From NCBI RefSeq assembly GCF_018282095.1, contig NZ_CP074127.1, forward strand, positions 372,001 to 436,000: 64,000 nucleotides of DNA. Direction: 5' to 3'. Below are positions 40,198 through 48,648 of the stretch, in pieces (within the stretch, counting starts at the first letter, position 1; the number at the start of each line of letters is the position of its first letter). The position numbers and the translations under genes were made by a program. The DNA comes from Pseudovibrio brasiliensis (GTDB lineage Bacteria > Pseudomonadota > Alphaproteobacteria > Rhizobiales > Stappiaceae). Under the pieces are notes generated by a model. It was not told the origin of the DNA. It saw only the letters and a list, made by a program, of their open reading frames with translations, and ran no database searches.

Positions 40198-42501
40198 ATG
40201 CCTGTAAATAAGTTGAATGCTGAACAACACGATTGGGCCAAGGCTGTCTATCAAAACATGCATTGGAACTTCCCCGAGGAAGAAGGGGATGAAACCAATC
40301 TGACAGCGGAAGCCTCAAACGAGCAGGCCAACGGCGTGAATGGCACACGTGACCAGCGCAATGGCACTGCTGAACCGGATTTGAGCGACTATGTCGTCGT
40401 CGACACCCCACCTCCAGAACAACAAAATGGCTCCAAGGCTAGTCCTGTCCATTCTGTGTTGGAGGAAATTGGCCTGCCGCAATCCGAAACACTCCGCGAG
40501 CAGTTGGGTCGATTGCGTGACTTCCAGCAGAAGCAGGAAGCCTTCATAAAAGATCCACTCGCCACAGCTTATGCTGACCCTAAAGCGTCTGCCTGGGAAC
40601 ACCGGGTGAAAGATGTTCTGGGCATGTCTCAGGAAAAAGCTGACAAGATGGTCAAGCAGCAGTTCACTCAGGACCTGCGCAAGAACATGAAGGAAGAAGG
40701 CCGGAACATCACCAAGGAGATCTTTGATACTCAGGCTGATGATCCTCGCTTTACTGAGTTCCTGAAAACTGCGGGAAACGCCAATCCTAAACAGCTGACC
40801 CCCGCTCACCGCGAGATGCTGGTGTTCATGAGTCAGAACATGGTCAAGCTCGGCAACTCCCTCGTGAAGGACGTCAATGAACTGTATCGCCAGCACGCCT
40901 TCGGTAAGGCCATGAGCGATACTATCGACAATGCGAAGGAAAATGCCGTTTCTGACAGCGAGAAGCAAAAGCTGGAAGAGATAGAACAGGAAGTTATTGA
41001 ATACCGCATGGCTGTTGCACGGCAGCTGGGTATGGCCCTGAACACCACCAATGATGTGCAGTCCGCCATCAGCTTTGGCGAAACCGTCAACTCCGCCGTT
41101 GATGAGCTCGCCGAACAGAACGACCGTGCGTTGAAGGCCGCGTCCGGCCTTGCCAAGATGGCCAAGAACATGGTCAACGACCACCTCGCCCAGACAAACA
41201 GTCCTCGCAAGACCATGAAGTGGGTTGAAACCCAGCCATGGGCAAAGCTGGTTGATATCGACATCACCACCAAGGGTGAGTACTTCAACATTGAAGCCGT
41301 GTTGCGGGACAACAGTCCGCAGAACGAAGACACCGATGGTCTTGATATCGACGAAAACACCGACCTGGCACAGCGGAACCTCTCAAAAGAAAAGCTCATG
41401 TACAATCCTGAGCTCATCTTCAACGGTTTGCGCTCACCAGAAATGATGGCCGCCCTGACCAGCAAGGCCACGGGTGAAGCCAGCAATGACGATATCCCAT
41501 TTGTCGAAAAGCCAAGTGATCTGGCTATGAACTGGGGTGAAACCCTTGCCCGTGCACAGGAAGGTGGCCGGGACATCAGTGATCAGTTGCCTGATTATAT
41601 GACTTTGAAGCAAGTGCGCTATCACGACATCAAGAAGGGTTTCTTCTCAAACACCGATACCGTAAAGACCGCCTGGGTGGTTGAACAGAAACCAACCTCC
41701 GACACTGTTGCGGAAGTGAACCTGATCAACAACCTGCCACGAGCCATCGCGGGTGATCTTGGAGATCTGGCATTGAATATGTCCGATCTGCGCGAAGACC
41801 AGACGAAGAAGAACGATGACATTCAGGACAAGCGGAGCCATCTGGATGAGTTCCTCAGCTCCAAGGGTGATGGCCTGCTGCAAAGCTATGGTAACGCGCA
41901 TGATGCAATCAGCAGCTTGCAAGACCATGCCATGCAGGAAGTCATGGCCAAGATGAGCAATGGCACAAGCATCCGCAAGATCTTGAAATGGGCAAAGGAA
42001 CAGCCTTGGTCAGCCATGTTCCGTGTTGAAATCACGCCAATGGAAGGCGGTAAGAAGGATCAGTACAACGTGGTCGTCAAGGAAGTTGAACACGGCACCA
42101 CAGAAGCAAACAGTGTTGTGCTGAACGAACCAACGGAACGAGACAAGGAAAACGCCGGTAACATCGCAGATGAAGAAGATCAGGCCTTTGGTGAAGACCT
42201 GCATGGTTTGAGTGGTGCGCTGAAGGCTCTGCTGAACCCATCCGTCTATAAACAGCTGATCTCCAAACCTACCGGTGAAAACAGCGACGGAATGCCAGTC
42301 GTTGAAGAACCCACCAAGTTGGCACGGGATTGGGCGGAGCTTATTCAAAAGTCTGCCGGCCCCGGTGCAAGCTTGCCGGACTATTTGGAACTTCGCCAAG
42401 TGAAGTACCGCGTCCGCTCCTTCCTGCCATGGAAGAGAAACAAGCTGGAAGCTTGCTGGGTTCTGGAATTCAAGCCTACGGCTTTCAAACAAGCCGCATA
42501 A
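40198..42501 (+). CDS. Unrecognised 767-residue protein with internal duplication
   Basis: GGAG lies 8 nt before the ATG. No signal peptide, no membrane helix; hydrophilic and acidic with a low-complexity N-terminus (Asn/Gln/Glu, residues 25-85) and helical Lys/Glu-rich stretches (100-330). Residues 325-502 recur at about 578-761: SPRKTMKWVETQPWAKL matches SIRKILKWAKEQPWSAM, and LPDYMTLKQVRY matches LPDYLELRQVKY, each copy ending in W-V-x-E-x-KPT or W-V-L-E-F-KPT. I know no family with this pattern. Single-gene unit with its own terminator. A secreted effector or structural protein is possible, but nothing in the sequence proves export. Confidence 0.8.
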   Translation: MPVNKLNAEQHDWAKAVYQNMHWNFPEEEGDETNLTAEASNEQANGVNGTRDQRNGTAEPDLSDYVVVDTPPPEQQNGSKASPVHSVLEEIGLPQSETLREQLGRLRDFQQKQEAFIKDPLATAYADPKASAWEHRVKDVLGMSQEKADKMVKQQFTQDLRKNMKEEGRNITKEIFDTQADDPRFTEFLKTAGNANPKQLTPAHREMLVFMSQNMVKLGNSLVKDVNELYRQHAFGKAMSDTIDNAKENAVSDSEKQKLEEIEQEVIEYRMAVARQLGMALNTTNDVQSAISFGETVNSAVDELAEQNDRALKAASGLAKMAKNMVNDHLAQTNSPRKTMKWVETQPWAKLVDIDITTKGEYFNIEAVLRDNSPQNEDTDGLDIDENTDLAQRNLSKEKLMYNPELIFNGLRSPEMMAALTSKATGEASNDDIPFVEKPSDLAMNWGETLARAQEGGRDISDQLPDYMTLKQVRYHDIKKGFFSNTDTVKTAWVVEQKPTSDTVAEVNLINNLPRAIAGDLGDLALNMSDLREDQTKKNDDIQDKRSHLDEFLSSKGDGLLQSYGNAHDAISSLQDHAMQEVMAKMSNGTSIRKILKWAKEQPWSAMFRVEITPMEGGKKDQYNVVVKEVEHGTTEANSVVLNEPTERDKENAGNIADEEDQAFGEDLHGLSGALKALLNPSVYKQLISKPTGENSDGMPVVEEPTKLARDWAELIQKSAGPGASLPDYLELRQVKYRVRSFLPWKRNKLEACWVLEFKPTAFKQAA
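41170..42480 (+). repeat. Diverged tandem duplication within the 767-residue protein gene
   Basis: Copy A covers about 41170-41703 and copy B about 41929-42480 (residues 325-502 and 578-761). The copies are alike at protein level but diverged, with different linkers, so the duplication is old. Each contains a K-W-x-x-x-QPW segment, a beta-rich stretch, TSKATGE/ISKPTGE, and a LPDYxxLxQVxY segment. Confidence 0.75.
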
Positions 42502-42549
42502 CAGAGCCTCCCATGCTCTGACCTTATAAACCTTCCTTATCTAATGGCT

Positions 42550-42580
42550 GGGCTCTGCGGTTTACCGCAGGGCCCTTTTA
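42550..42580 (+). terminator. Rho-independent terminator of the 767-residue protein gene
   Basis: GGGC-T-CTGCGG pairs with CCGCAG-GGCCC around TTTA, then TTTT. The tail reaches the stop codon of the convergent AEC transporter gene. Confidence 0.8.
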
Positions 42581-43477
42581 CATGCTGGTCTGCAGCGCGA
42601 TCCAAAGCGGCAGGCTGATGCAGGACAGCAAGGTGGACTGGGCAATCAACGTTGCAGGCTGGCGGCAATCAGCGCCAAAGGCGGCGGCCAGCACATGAGC
42701 GGCTGAAGCGGTGGGCAAAGCTGCGAACAGCACCAGCACGGATGCCTGTTCTTTTGGGATGGCAAAGCTGTGCACCACAAACCAGGCAATACAGGGCAAG
42801 GCCAGCAGTTTGATGGAGTTCAGCCCGCCGGTATAGATATCCAGCTTCATCAGCCCCTGCCAATCAAGCGTCGCTCCAATCGCCAACAATGCTAGGGGGA
42901 TGGCGGCCAAAGCCAGTTGATTGAGACCTTCCGAAAGGATTGAGGGAAGCGGATACCCACTCAAGCCCACCGCAACACCGCCAAGGGCGGCCAGAAAGAA
43001 TGGATTGAGAGCCACCTTTCCAACCGCCTTGCGCAGACCAAGACCTTTGCCCATGGAAAGAGCTGTCACGGCCATCAGGTTCGCCATTGGCACCGCAAAG
43101 CCAATGGCAATGGCCATCAGGGACGCGCTGTCCGCATCCAGCGCGTTGATGGACACAAACCCGATGGCCGTGTTGAACCGCCATGCCGTTTGCCAGCCAG
43201 CGGCAAAATCCAGAAACCGATCCGGACCAAACGGGCGCAGCAACCACCCCAACAACAGCCCGACGCCCAAAATACCCCAAACGCCCAATCCGATGATGGC
43301 TGCATCATCCAGATTGATGGGCCGGGCCGCCGCTGCTGAAAACATCAGTGCTGGAAACAACAGCTGAAAGTTCAATGTATCAATGCCGCGCCACACTGTC
43401 TGATCCAGACGTTTGCCAAACACACCGCCCAAAGCCAGCAAGCCCAGACTTGGCAGCAATGCCATCGCAATCCCCAT
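42578..43477 (-). CDS. AEC (auxin efflux carrier) family transporter
   Basis: 299 residues from ATG 43477, preceded by AGGAGAG; the frame also opens at GTG 43492. About ten hydrophobic segments, with the two inverted halves typical of AEC/BASS proteins, including NFQLLFPALMFSA and PLALLAIGATLDWQGL. Bacterial AEC members export or import malate, malonate or other organic acids; the substrate is not evident. A LysR regulator diverges from it, probably its controller. Confidence 0.85.
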   Translation of the reverse strand: MGIAMALLPSLGLLALGGVFGKRLDQTVWRGIDTLNFQLLFPALMFSAAAARPINLDDAAIIGLGVWGILGVGLLLGWLLRPFGPDRFLDFAAGWQTAWRFNTAIGFVSINALDADSASLMAIAIGFAVPMANLMAVTALSMGKGLGLRKAVGKVALNPFFLAALGGVAVGLSGYPLPSILSEGLNQLALAAIPLALLAIGATLDWQGLMKLDIYTGGLNSIKLLALPCIAWFVVHSFAIPKEQASVLVLFAALPTASAAHVLAAAFGADCRQPATLIAQSTLLSCISLPLWIALQTSM

Positions 43478-43581
43478 GCGCTCTCTCCTCACGGTTTGGC
43501 TGGTCTTTCCTGTTGCTATGTCTTAGGCTAATGAAGATAGATAAAATAATAAGCTGAACTTATAATGTGTGATGGCAGCCT

Positions 43582-44496
43582 ATGACCAAACCTGACGGAC
43601 CCAACAGTTTCGCAACCCGCCTGCCGGAACTGGCCGTGCGTGCCTTGCCTCTGGTGCAGGCCGTTGGCTCTGTCACCAAAACAGCTCACCGGTTGGGTGT
43701 CAGCCAATCCGCTGTCAGTCAGTCCATTGCAGAACTGGAGAAGCGACTTGGGGTGAAGGTGCTTCGCCGCGGCGCGCAGCCGGTGCTGCTGACGGATGAA
43801 GGCGCCTTGATCGTCCAATATGCCTTGAGCGTGCAAGCGGCAGAAGAAAATGCGCTGGCCCGCATCAATGACCTGCGCCAGAACAAAGGAGGCCGTGTTC
43901 GCATCGGTTCGTCCGGCCCCTCCGCCTCCACCCGCCTGCTGCCAGATGTAATGAAACGCTTCTCCTGCCTCTATCCCGGCATCGCGCTGGAACTGCGGGA
44001 GGCGCAGGATCAGGAAATCATCGCCGCACTGCGCCGTGGAGAGGTAGATGTGGCCGTCGTGCCGGGTCTGGATGGAGACGAGGAGTTTGAGAGTATCCCC
44101 ATCGCCTGCGACCGGCTTGTTGGCATTGTTGCCCGTGATATGGATTTGCCACCTCAGATGACGGCTGAGGACTTTCAGCGCCAGCCCTTTATTATGACCA
44201 AGGGCGGCAGTGAGCCTCTAGTGCGCAAATGGTTCAGCCGCTCAGATACAGAACCGCGCGTGGATCACTCCATTCAGCAGATCACATCCATTCTGGCTGT
44301 TGTGCGGTCCGGCCTCGCCTGTTCCATCATCGCAGAACTGGCACTGCCAGAGCATCTGGAAGGTGTGATGGCCCTGCCTCTTGATCCCCCTGCCCCGCGC
44401 AGTCTCTTTCTAACCCGCTTGCCAACAACCCCCACCAACAGTGCCGTCACCCGCTTCTGGGATTTTGCGGAAAATGAGATCTACCAAGAAGAATAA
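43582..44496 (+). CDS. LysR family transcriptional regulator
   Basis: 304 residues. N-terminal winged helix (about 14-75: GSVTKTAHRLGVSQSAVSQSIAELEKRLGVKVLRR) and a LysR substrate-binding domain (about 100-300: GRVRIGSSGPSASTRLLPDVMKRF, AALRRGEVDVAVVPG). Divergent from the AEC transporter with a 104-bp gap, the standard arrangement for a LysR activator and its target. Confidence 0.9.
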   Translation: MTKPDGPNSFATRLPELAVRALPLVQAVGSVTKTAHRLGVSQSAVSQSIAELEKRLGVKVLRRGAQPVLLTDEGALIVQYALSVQAAEENALARINDLRQNKGGRVRIGSSGPSASTRLLPDVMKRFSCLYPGIALELREAQDQEIIAALRRGEVDVAVVPGLDGDEEFESIPIACDRLVGIVARDMDLPPQMTAEDFQRQPFIMTKGGSEPLVRKWFSRSDTEPRVDHSIQQITSILAVVRSGLACSIIAELALPEHLEGVMALPLDPPAPRSLFLTRLPTTPTNSAVTRFWDFAENEIYQEE

Positions 44497-44593
44497 TCTT
44501 CCTTCCCTTAACGGAATACGCGGATACCCTTATCTTAGTTAATGAGAATGTGCTCATAAATTACAAAATGGGGGATGAATTTTGCGATTTTGT

Positions 44594-44607
44594 ACCGACT
44601 GGTCGGT
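44594..44607. promoter_or_regulatory. TetR-type operator ACCGAC-TG-GTCGGT
   Basis: Perfect 6-bp arms with a 2-bp centre, 200 bp before the AGCS gene and 98 bp after the LysR stop. This form is common among TetR-family operators. No TetR gene is adjacent. The 311-bp region (44497-44807) otherwise holds the terminator below and AT-rich promoter sequence. Confidence 0.45.
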
Positions 44608-44623
44608 TGAAATCGATATTTTC

Positions 44624-44645
44624 TTCCCGTCAGGCGGGAATTTTT
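44624..44645 (+). terminator. Hairpin and T-run upstream of the AGCS gene
   Basis: TTCCCG (44624-44629) pairs with CGGGAA (44635-44640), followed by TTTTT. It may end the LysR transcript 130 bp after its stop, or attenuate transcription starting at the operator region just upstream. Confidence 0.6.
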
Positions 44646-44807
44646 CACCAAAAAATTTCGTGATTACCGTAGGTAACCCATTATCTCATGTAATAAGTCA
44701 TTGATATATAGCAAAAAACTTTGAAATAGTTCTATTGTACATGTATTCCCTATGCATGCCGAGGATGTAAGCTAAATCATAATAAAAATCATGGTGGGAG
44801 GCTAACC

Positions 44808-46181
44808 ATGGAAACAATGACGAATATCCTAGGCGAAATTAATTCTATCGTTTGGGGCCCTGTGATGCTTATAGCCATTCTCGGGGTTGGACTTTTCCTC
44901 CAGATCGGACTCAAACTAATGCCCATCTTTAAGTTGGGCACGGGCTTTAGCCTGCTCTGGAAAGGTCGACAAGGCGCAGGTGGTGGCGAAATCAGCCCCT
45001 TCAACGCGCTGATGACTTCTCTTTCAGCAACAATCGGGACCGGTAACATCGCAGGCGTAGCGACTGCAGTGTTCCTCGGCGGACCTGGCGCACTCTTCTG
45101 GATGTGGATGACCGCTCTTGTGGGCATGGCCACCAAGTATGCAGAAGCTGTTTGTGCGGTGAAATACCGTGAGCGTGACAACGCTGGCAACTATGTCGGC
45201 GGCCCGATGTACTACATCAAAAACGGTCTTGGCCGTAAGTGGTACTGGCTTGCTCCAACCTTTGCCGCGTTTGGCGCAGTTGCTGCGTTCGGCATCGGCA
45301 ACGGTGTACAGGCTAACAGTGTTGCGAACGTTCTGAATGAAAACTTCGCTATTCCGGCACAGGCAACCGCAGTTATTCTGATGGTGCTCACCGCTGCAGT
45401 TATTCTGGGAGGGGTAACTCGTATTGGTAACGTTGCTGGTAAGCTGGTTCCATTCATGGCTGTTGCTTACATCACTGCTGGTCTGGTTGTTCTGATTATC
45501 AACATCGACTCAATCGGCTCTGCGCTGCAGTTGGTGTTTGCTCAGGCATTCACTCCAACGGCTGCTGAAGGTGGTTTTGCTGGTGCAGCAGTTTGGGCGG
45601 CGATCCGCTTTGGTGTTGCCCGCGGCGTGTTCTCTAACGAAGCTGGTCTGGGTTCTGCACCAATCGCTCACGCGGTTGCTGAAACCAAGAGCCCTGTTAA
45701 TCAGGGTCTGATCGCGATGCTCGGCACGTTCATCGACACCATCATCGTATGTACCATCACTGGTCTTGCGATTGTGGCATCCGGCGTGTGGACCTCCGGT
45801 TCCTCCGGTGCAGCGCTCACTTCTCTGGCGTTTGAGACATCTCTGCCGGGCGTTGGTGGTTACATCATCGCGATTTCACTCTCCGTGTTCGCGTTCACCA
45901 CCATCCTGGGCTGGAGCTTCTACGGTGAGAAGTGCATTGGCTTCTTCTTCGGCCCTCGTGCTCTGAAGCCATACCGCATCCTTTGGGTTGCTGCGATCTA
46001 CTTCGGTGCGACTGCAGAGCTCAGCTTCATCTGGCTGCTGGCTGATACGCTCAACGCAATGATGGCTATTCCAAACCTCATCGCGTTGGCTCTTCTCAGC
46101 CCTATTGTCTTCAAGCTGACCAAGGAGTTCTTCTCCGAAGACGGCGAACCAGAAGGCGCAGAAGAAGCACCTGCTGAATAA
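44808..46181 (+). CDS. AGCS family sodium:alanine/glycine symporter
   Basis: 457 residues behind GGGAGG. About ten to eleven membrane segments. ATIGTGNIAGVATAVFLGGPGALFWMWMTALVGMATKYAE near 75-115 and FGVARGVFSNEAGLGSAPIAHA near 260-280 are the signature helices of AgcS/DagA/AlsT proteins. They import alanine, glycine or serine with sodium. The acidic tail EDGEPEGAEEAPAE is a local addition. Single-gene unit with a strong terminator. Confidence 0.92.
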   Translation: METMTNILGEINSIVWGPVMLIAILGVGLFLQIGLKLMPIFKLGTGFSLLWKGRQGAGGGEISPFNALMTSLSATIGTGNIAGVATAVFLGGPGALFWMWMTALVGMATKYAEAVCAVKYRERDNAGNYVGGPMYYIKNGLGRKWYWLAPTFAAFGAVAAFGIGNGVQANSVANVLNENFAIPAQATAVILMVLTAAVILGGVTRIGNVAGKLVPFMAVAYITAGLVVLIINIDSIGSALQLVFAQAFTPTAAEGGFAGAAVWAAIRFGVARGVFSNEAGLGSAPIAHAVAETKSPVNQGLIAMLGTFIDTIIVCTITGLAIVASGVWTSGSSGAALTSLAFETSLPGVGGYIIAISLSVFAFTTILGWSFYGEKCIGFFFGPRALKPYRILWVAAIYFGATAELSFIWLLADTLNAMMAIPNLIALALLSPIVFKLTKEFFSEDGEPEGAEEAPAE

Positions 46182-46203
46182 CAGAAAACACAGTTTCAAG
46201 AAA

Positions 46204-46232
46204 ATGGCCCGGTTCACCGCCGGGCCATTTTT
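46204..46232 (+). terminator. Rho-independent terminator of the AGCS gene
   Basis: ATGGCCCGG (46204-46212) pairs with CCGGGCCAT (46220-46228), then TTTTTG. The following 310 bp to the Sel1 gene start show no gene or clear regulatory motif. Confidence 0.9.
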
Positions 46233-46542
46233 GTATGTGCAACAGTCGATAAGATTGTCAGTGATGTTTTAGGGCTAACTGGGTCAATTGTCATATGAGT
46301 GGAACTGAATGATTATTGGTTGCAATGCACGATTTGGATAAGAGAATAATGTCTCTCGGAGTGAAGATTCAGCTTCTCTCATTACCATCCTCCAGTTGAT
46401 TTATATGGCAGTCAAAGTTGACATCTCTTCATTTCGCTCTGTACTAAGTCGTTTTAAGCTCAGTGGATTGTCCTCCTTATACTTCACCATTTAGGGTTTT
46501 GAACTCTGTTTAGGGTGATTGGCTTCGAATTCGGAGTGCAGC

Positions 46543-47661
46543 ATGCAGTTGCGATCTTTGAAAATAATTTTATCGACCTTCGCCATTTTGCTCGGTCTCA
46601 ATATTCTTCTTTCTTTTGAAGATAGTGGTTTTCAAGCCATCTACGATGATGCTCAAAGTGGCGATGCCCAGGCTCAACATAATCTTGGTTTCATGTACGC
46701 CGAGGGTTTGAGTGTGCGGCAAGATACTGCGGAAGCTTTAAAATGGTATCGACGCGCTGCTAGTCAGGGCAATGTTGAGTCACAAACCACTCTAGGCATC
46801 CGATATGAGACGGGAAGCGGCGTGCCGCAAGATTATGCAAAAGCTAAAGAGTGGTATCTGCGGGCTGCCGCTCAGGGGTATGTTGTGGCTCAAACTAACC
46901 TAGGTGTCATGTATGATCTTGGGAAAGGAGTGCAGCAAGATCACAAATATGCTTTAAAATGGTATCGTCGGGCTGCTGATCAAGGTTACGCCATGGCGCA
47001 ACGCAATCTCGGTAGTATGTACGATGAAGGAAGAGGCGTGCCTCAAAATTATGTGCAGGCATTAAAGTGGTACGAACTGGCTGCTCATCAAGGTGAGCCT
47101 ATTGCACAATATAACTTAAGTCTCATGTATGATGCCGGGAGCGGTGTCCCTCAGGATTATGCCAAAGCACAAAATTGGTTACGATTTGCTGCAGAGCAAG
47201 GTTATGCAATGGCGCAATCTAACCTCGGTGTGATGTATGCTGATGGAAAGGGTGTGACGCAGAGTTATGCAGAAGCTATAAAATGGTATGGCCTAGCTGC
47301 TGAGCAGGGCGAAGCCATTGCACAATTGAATCTTGCAAATATGTATGTAGATGGAAAAGGTGTGCCGCAAGATTATGCAAAAGCTATAGAGTTATATCGT
47401 CTTGCTGCTGAGCAGGGAGAAATGACTGCGCAGTTTAATCTCGGGGCAATGCTCGCCAATGGACAGGGTACCCAGAGGGACATCACAAGTGCATATGTCT
47501 GGTTCTCGATTGCAAGAGAAAATGGAAATAAAAAAGCTGCACAACTCGTGAGCCGTTTAGCAAAGTCACTTACACCTCATGACTTGTCTCTTGCCCAACG
47601 CAGCGTTGATGAACTCATTGAGAAGCAAAAGAATACTAGTGGCCACAACTTAGCATATTAA
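46543..47661 (+). CDS. Sel1-repeat (TPR-like) exported protein
   Basis: 372 residues from ATG 46543, 8 nt after GGAG. An N-terminal hydrophobic segment (about 7-25, KIILSTFAILLGLNILLSF) acts as signal or anchor. Then eight Sel1 repeats of 36 residues run from about 40 to 330, each of the form A-x-A-Q-x-N-L-G-x-M-Y-x-x-G-x-GVPQDYAKA-x-x-W-Y-x-x-A-A-x-QG. Sel1 proteins scaffold protein complexes, often in the envelope. The gene and its upstream region are clearly more AT-rich than neighbours, and codons end in A/T more often, suggesting later acquisition. Confidence 0.85.
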   Translation: MQLRSLKIILSTFAILLGLNILLSFEDSGFQAIYDDAQSGDAQAQHNLGFMYAEGLSVRQDTAEALKWYRRAASQGNVESQTTLGIRYETGSGVPQDYAKAKEWYLRAAAQGYVVAQTNLGVMYDLGKGVQQDHKYALKWYRRAADQGYAMAQRNLGSMYDEGRGVPQNYVQALKWYELAAHQGEPIAQYNLSLMYDAGSGVPQDYAKAQNWLRFAAEQGYAMAQSNLGVMYADGKGVTQSYAEAIKWYGLAAEQGEAIAQLNLANMYVDGKGVPQDYAKAIELYRLAAEQGEMTAQFNLGAMLANGQGTQRDITSAYVWFSIARENGNKKAAQLVSRLAKSLTPHDLSLAQRSVDELIEKQKNTSGHNLAY

Positions 47662-47735
47662 AGCCTCTGGAAGAGTTTATCGCCTTCTGGGGCAAAGATG
47701 TGCCGATGTTGTTGCAGTGTCAACGTGTTGTGTGA

Positions 47736-47760
47736 TCCCTGCCAACCCTCGAGGCAGGGA
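47736..47760. terminator. Hairpin between convergent Sel1 and 251-residue protein genes
   Basis: TCCCTGCC (47736-47743) pairs with GGCAGGGA (47753-47760), 9-nt loop. No T-run on either side, but the position between convergent stops suggests termination. Confidence 0.45.
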
Positions 47761-47771
47761 CCAGATAGGTT

Positions 47772-48527
47772 CTACTTCCACCACGCATCTGGAGAAGTGT
47801 AGTTGTCGTAGCTATTGCTGTTCCGCTCCCATTGATACTGGGCGGAATCGTAGGCGGACATGGACTCCAGCTTGGCGTCCGGATTGGTTTTCTGCGCATC
47901 AAACAGATCTTCATGAGCTTTGGTCAGCAAGCTGACGACCGGATCATCGGAGAAAAGATCACTTTCCTTGCCATTTGAAAACCGTTTGTAGTTGGCCTGC
48001 GCGCTCGCCTTGTTGACCGCCCATTCAAAGGTTGCTTTCTCTTCCTCCGAGCTCTCCTTTTCAAGATAGTCCAGAAGCGACAAGTAATTCTCAGCTGTTG
48101 GCTCTGCATCAGGATCGCTCTTGTTCAGGGCTTGGTCCAGCTGCTCTTCCATCACGAGCTCAGCGGCTTTGATCTCTTCCTTGGAGAAGTAGCCGTTGTC
48201 GTTGCTGGCGATTTGAAAAAGTGTTGCGCGGTCGAACTTCAGATCATCAAAGATTTCCTGACGAAAGGCCTCAAGGTCGTCCTTGTACTTGGCAGAAGTG
48301 GTCTCCAGATCGCCATAGCGCTTGGTCAGTTTCGCCCGGGCATCAACAGCGTTGTCCGGCATGGACGTCACGTCCACCTTGGTGGAATTCTTCTCTGCAT
48401 CCTCGTCCTGAGGTTGCGCGACTTGCGTCGCACGCGCTGCGAACGATGTAGTGCCATTGCTGACAAACTTGGCGACGCTGTAATTGGAAATGCTGTAGGA
48501 GGACCCGCCTCCACCGAAAATACTCAC
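47772..48527 (-). CDS. Unrecognised 251-residue acidic protein
   Basis: Start set at GTG 48527, 8 nt after AGGA; the frame also opens at GTG 48533. The N-terminus MSIFGGGGSSYSISNYSVAKF is Gly/Ser-rich without a signal peptide; the rest is acidic and helical. NDNGYFSKEEIKAAELVM near 110-127 resembles half an EF-hand (D-x-N-G-x-[FY]-S-x-x-E), so calcium binding is possible. It ends SPDAWWK. I recognise no family. It stands alone between the Sel1 gene and the RES toxin. Confidence 0.7.
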   Translation of the reverse strand: MSIFGGGGSSYSISNYSVAKFVSNGTTSFAARATQVAQPQDEDAEKNSTKVDVTSMPDNAVDARAKLTKRYGDLETTSAKYKDDLEAFRQEIFDDLKFDRATLFQIASNDNGYFSKEEIKAAELVMEEQLDQALNKSDPDAEPTAENYLSLLDYLEKESSEEEKATFEWAVNKASAQANYKRFSNGKESDLFSDDPVVSLLTKAHEDLFDAQKTNPDAKLESMSAYDSAQYQWERNSNSYDNYTSPDAWWK

Positions 48528-48648
48528 AATCACTATCCTTTAAAAATCAATTGGCGTGATGCTAGCCGTCGAAACCTGCGCAGCGCTTGCTGTTGAGGTA
48601 CGTGCTATCACCTGATTTCAGTTGTGAGTGTGATGTGTTCTAGCAGGC

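Noticed and set aside
40315-41184. 289-residue minus-strand frame inside the 767-residue protein gene
   Set aside because: The plus frame has a good ribosome site, terminator and internal protein-level duplication; the minus frame shows none of these.
44497-44807. Glycine riboswitch before the AGCS symporter
   Set aside because: Such riboswitches often precede these symporters, but the tandem aptamer core was not found; only a short hairpin with T-run and an operator-like palindrome are present.
46233-46542. Hidden small gene upstream of the Sel1 gene
   Set aside because: No open frame with a ribosome site or recognisable product was found.
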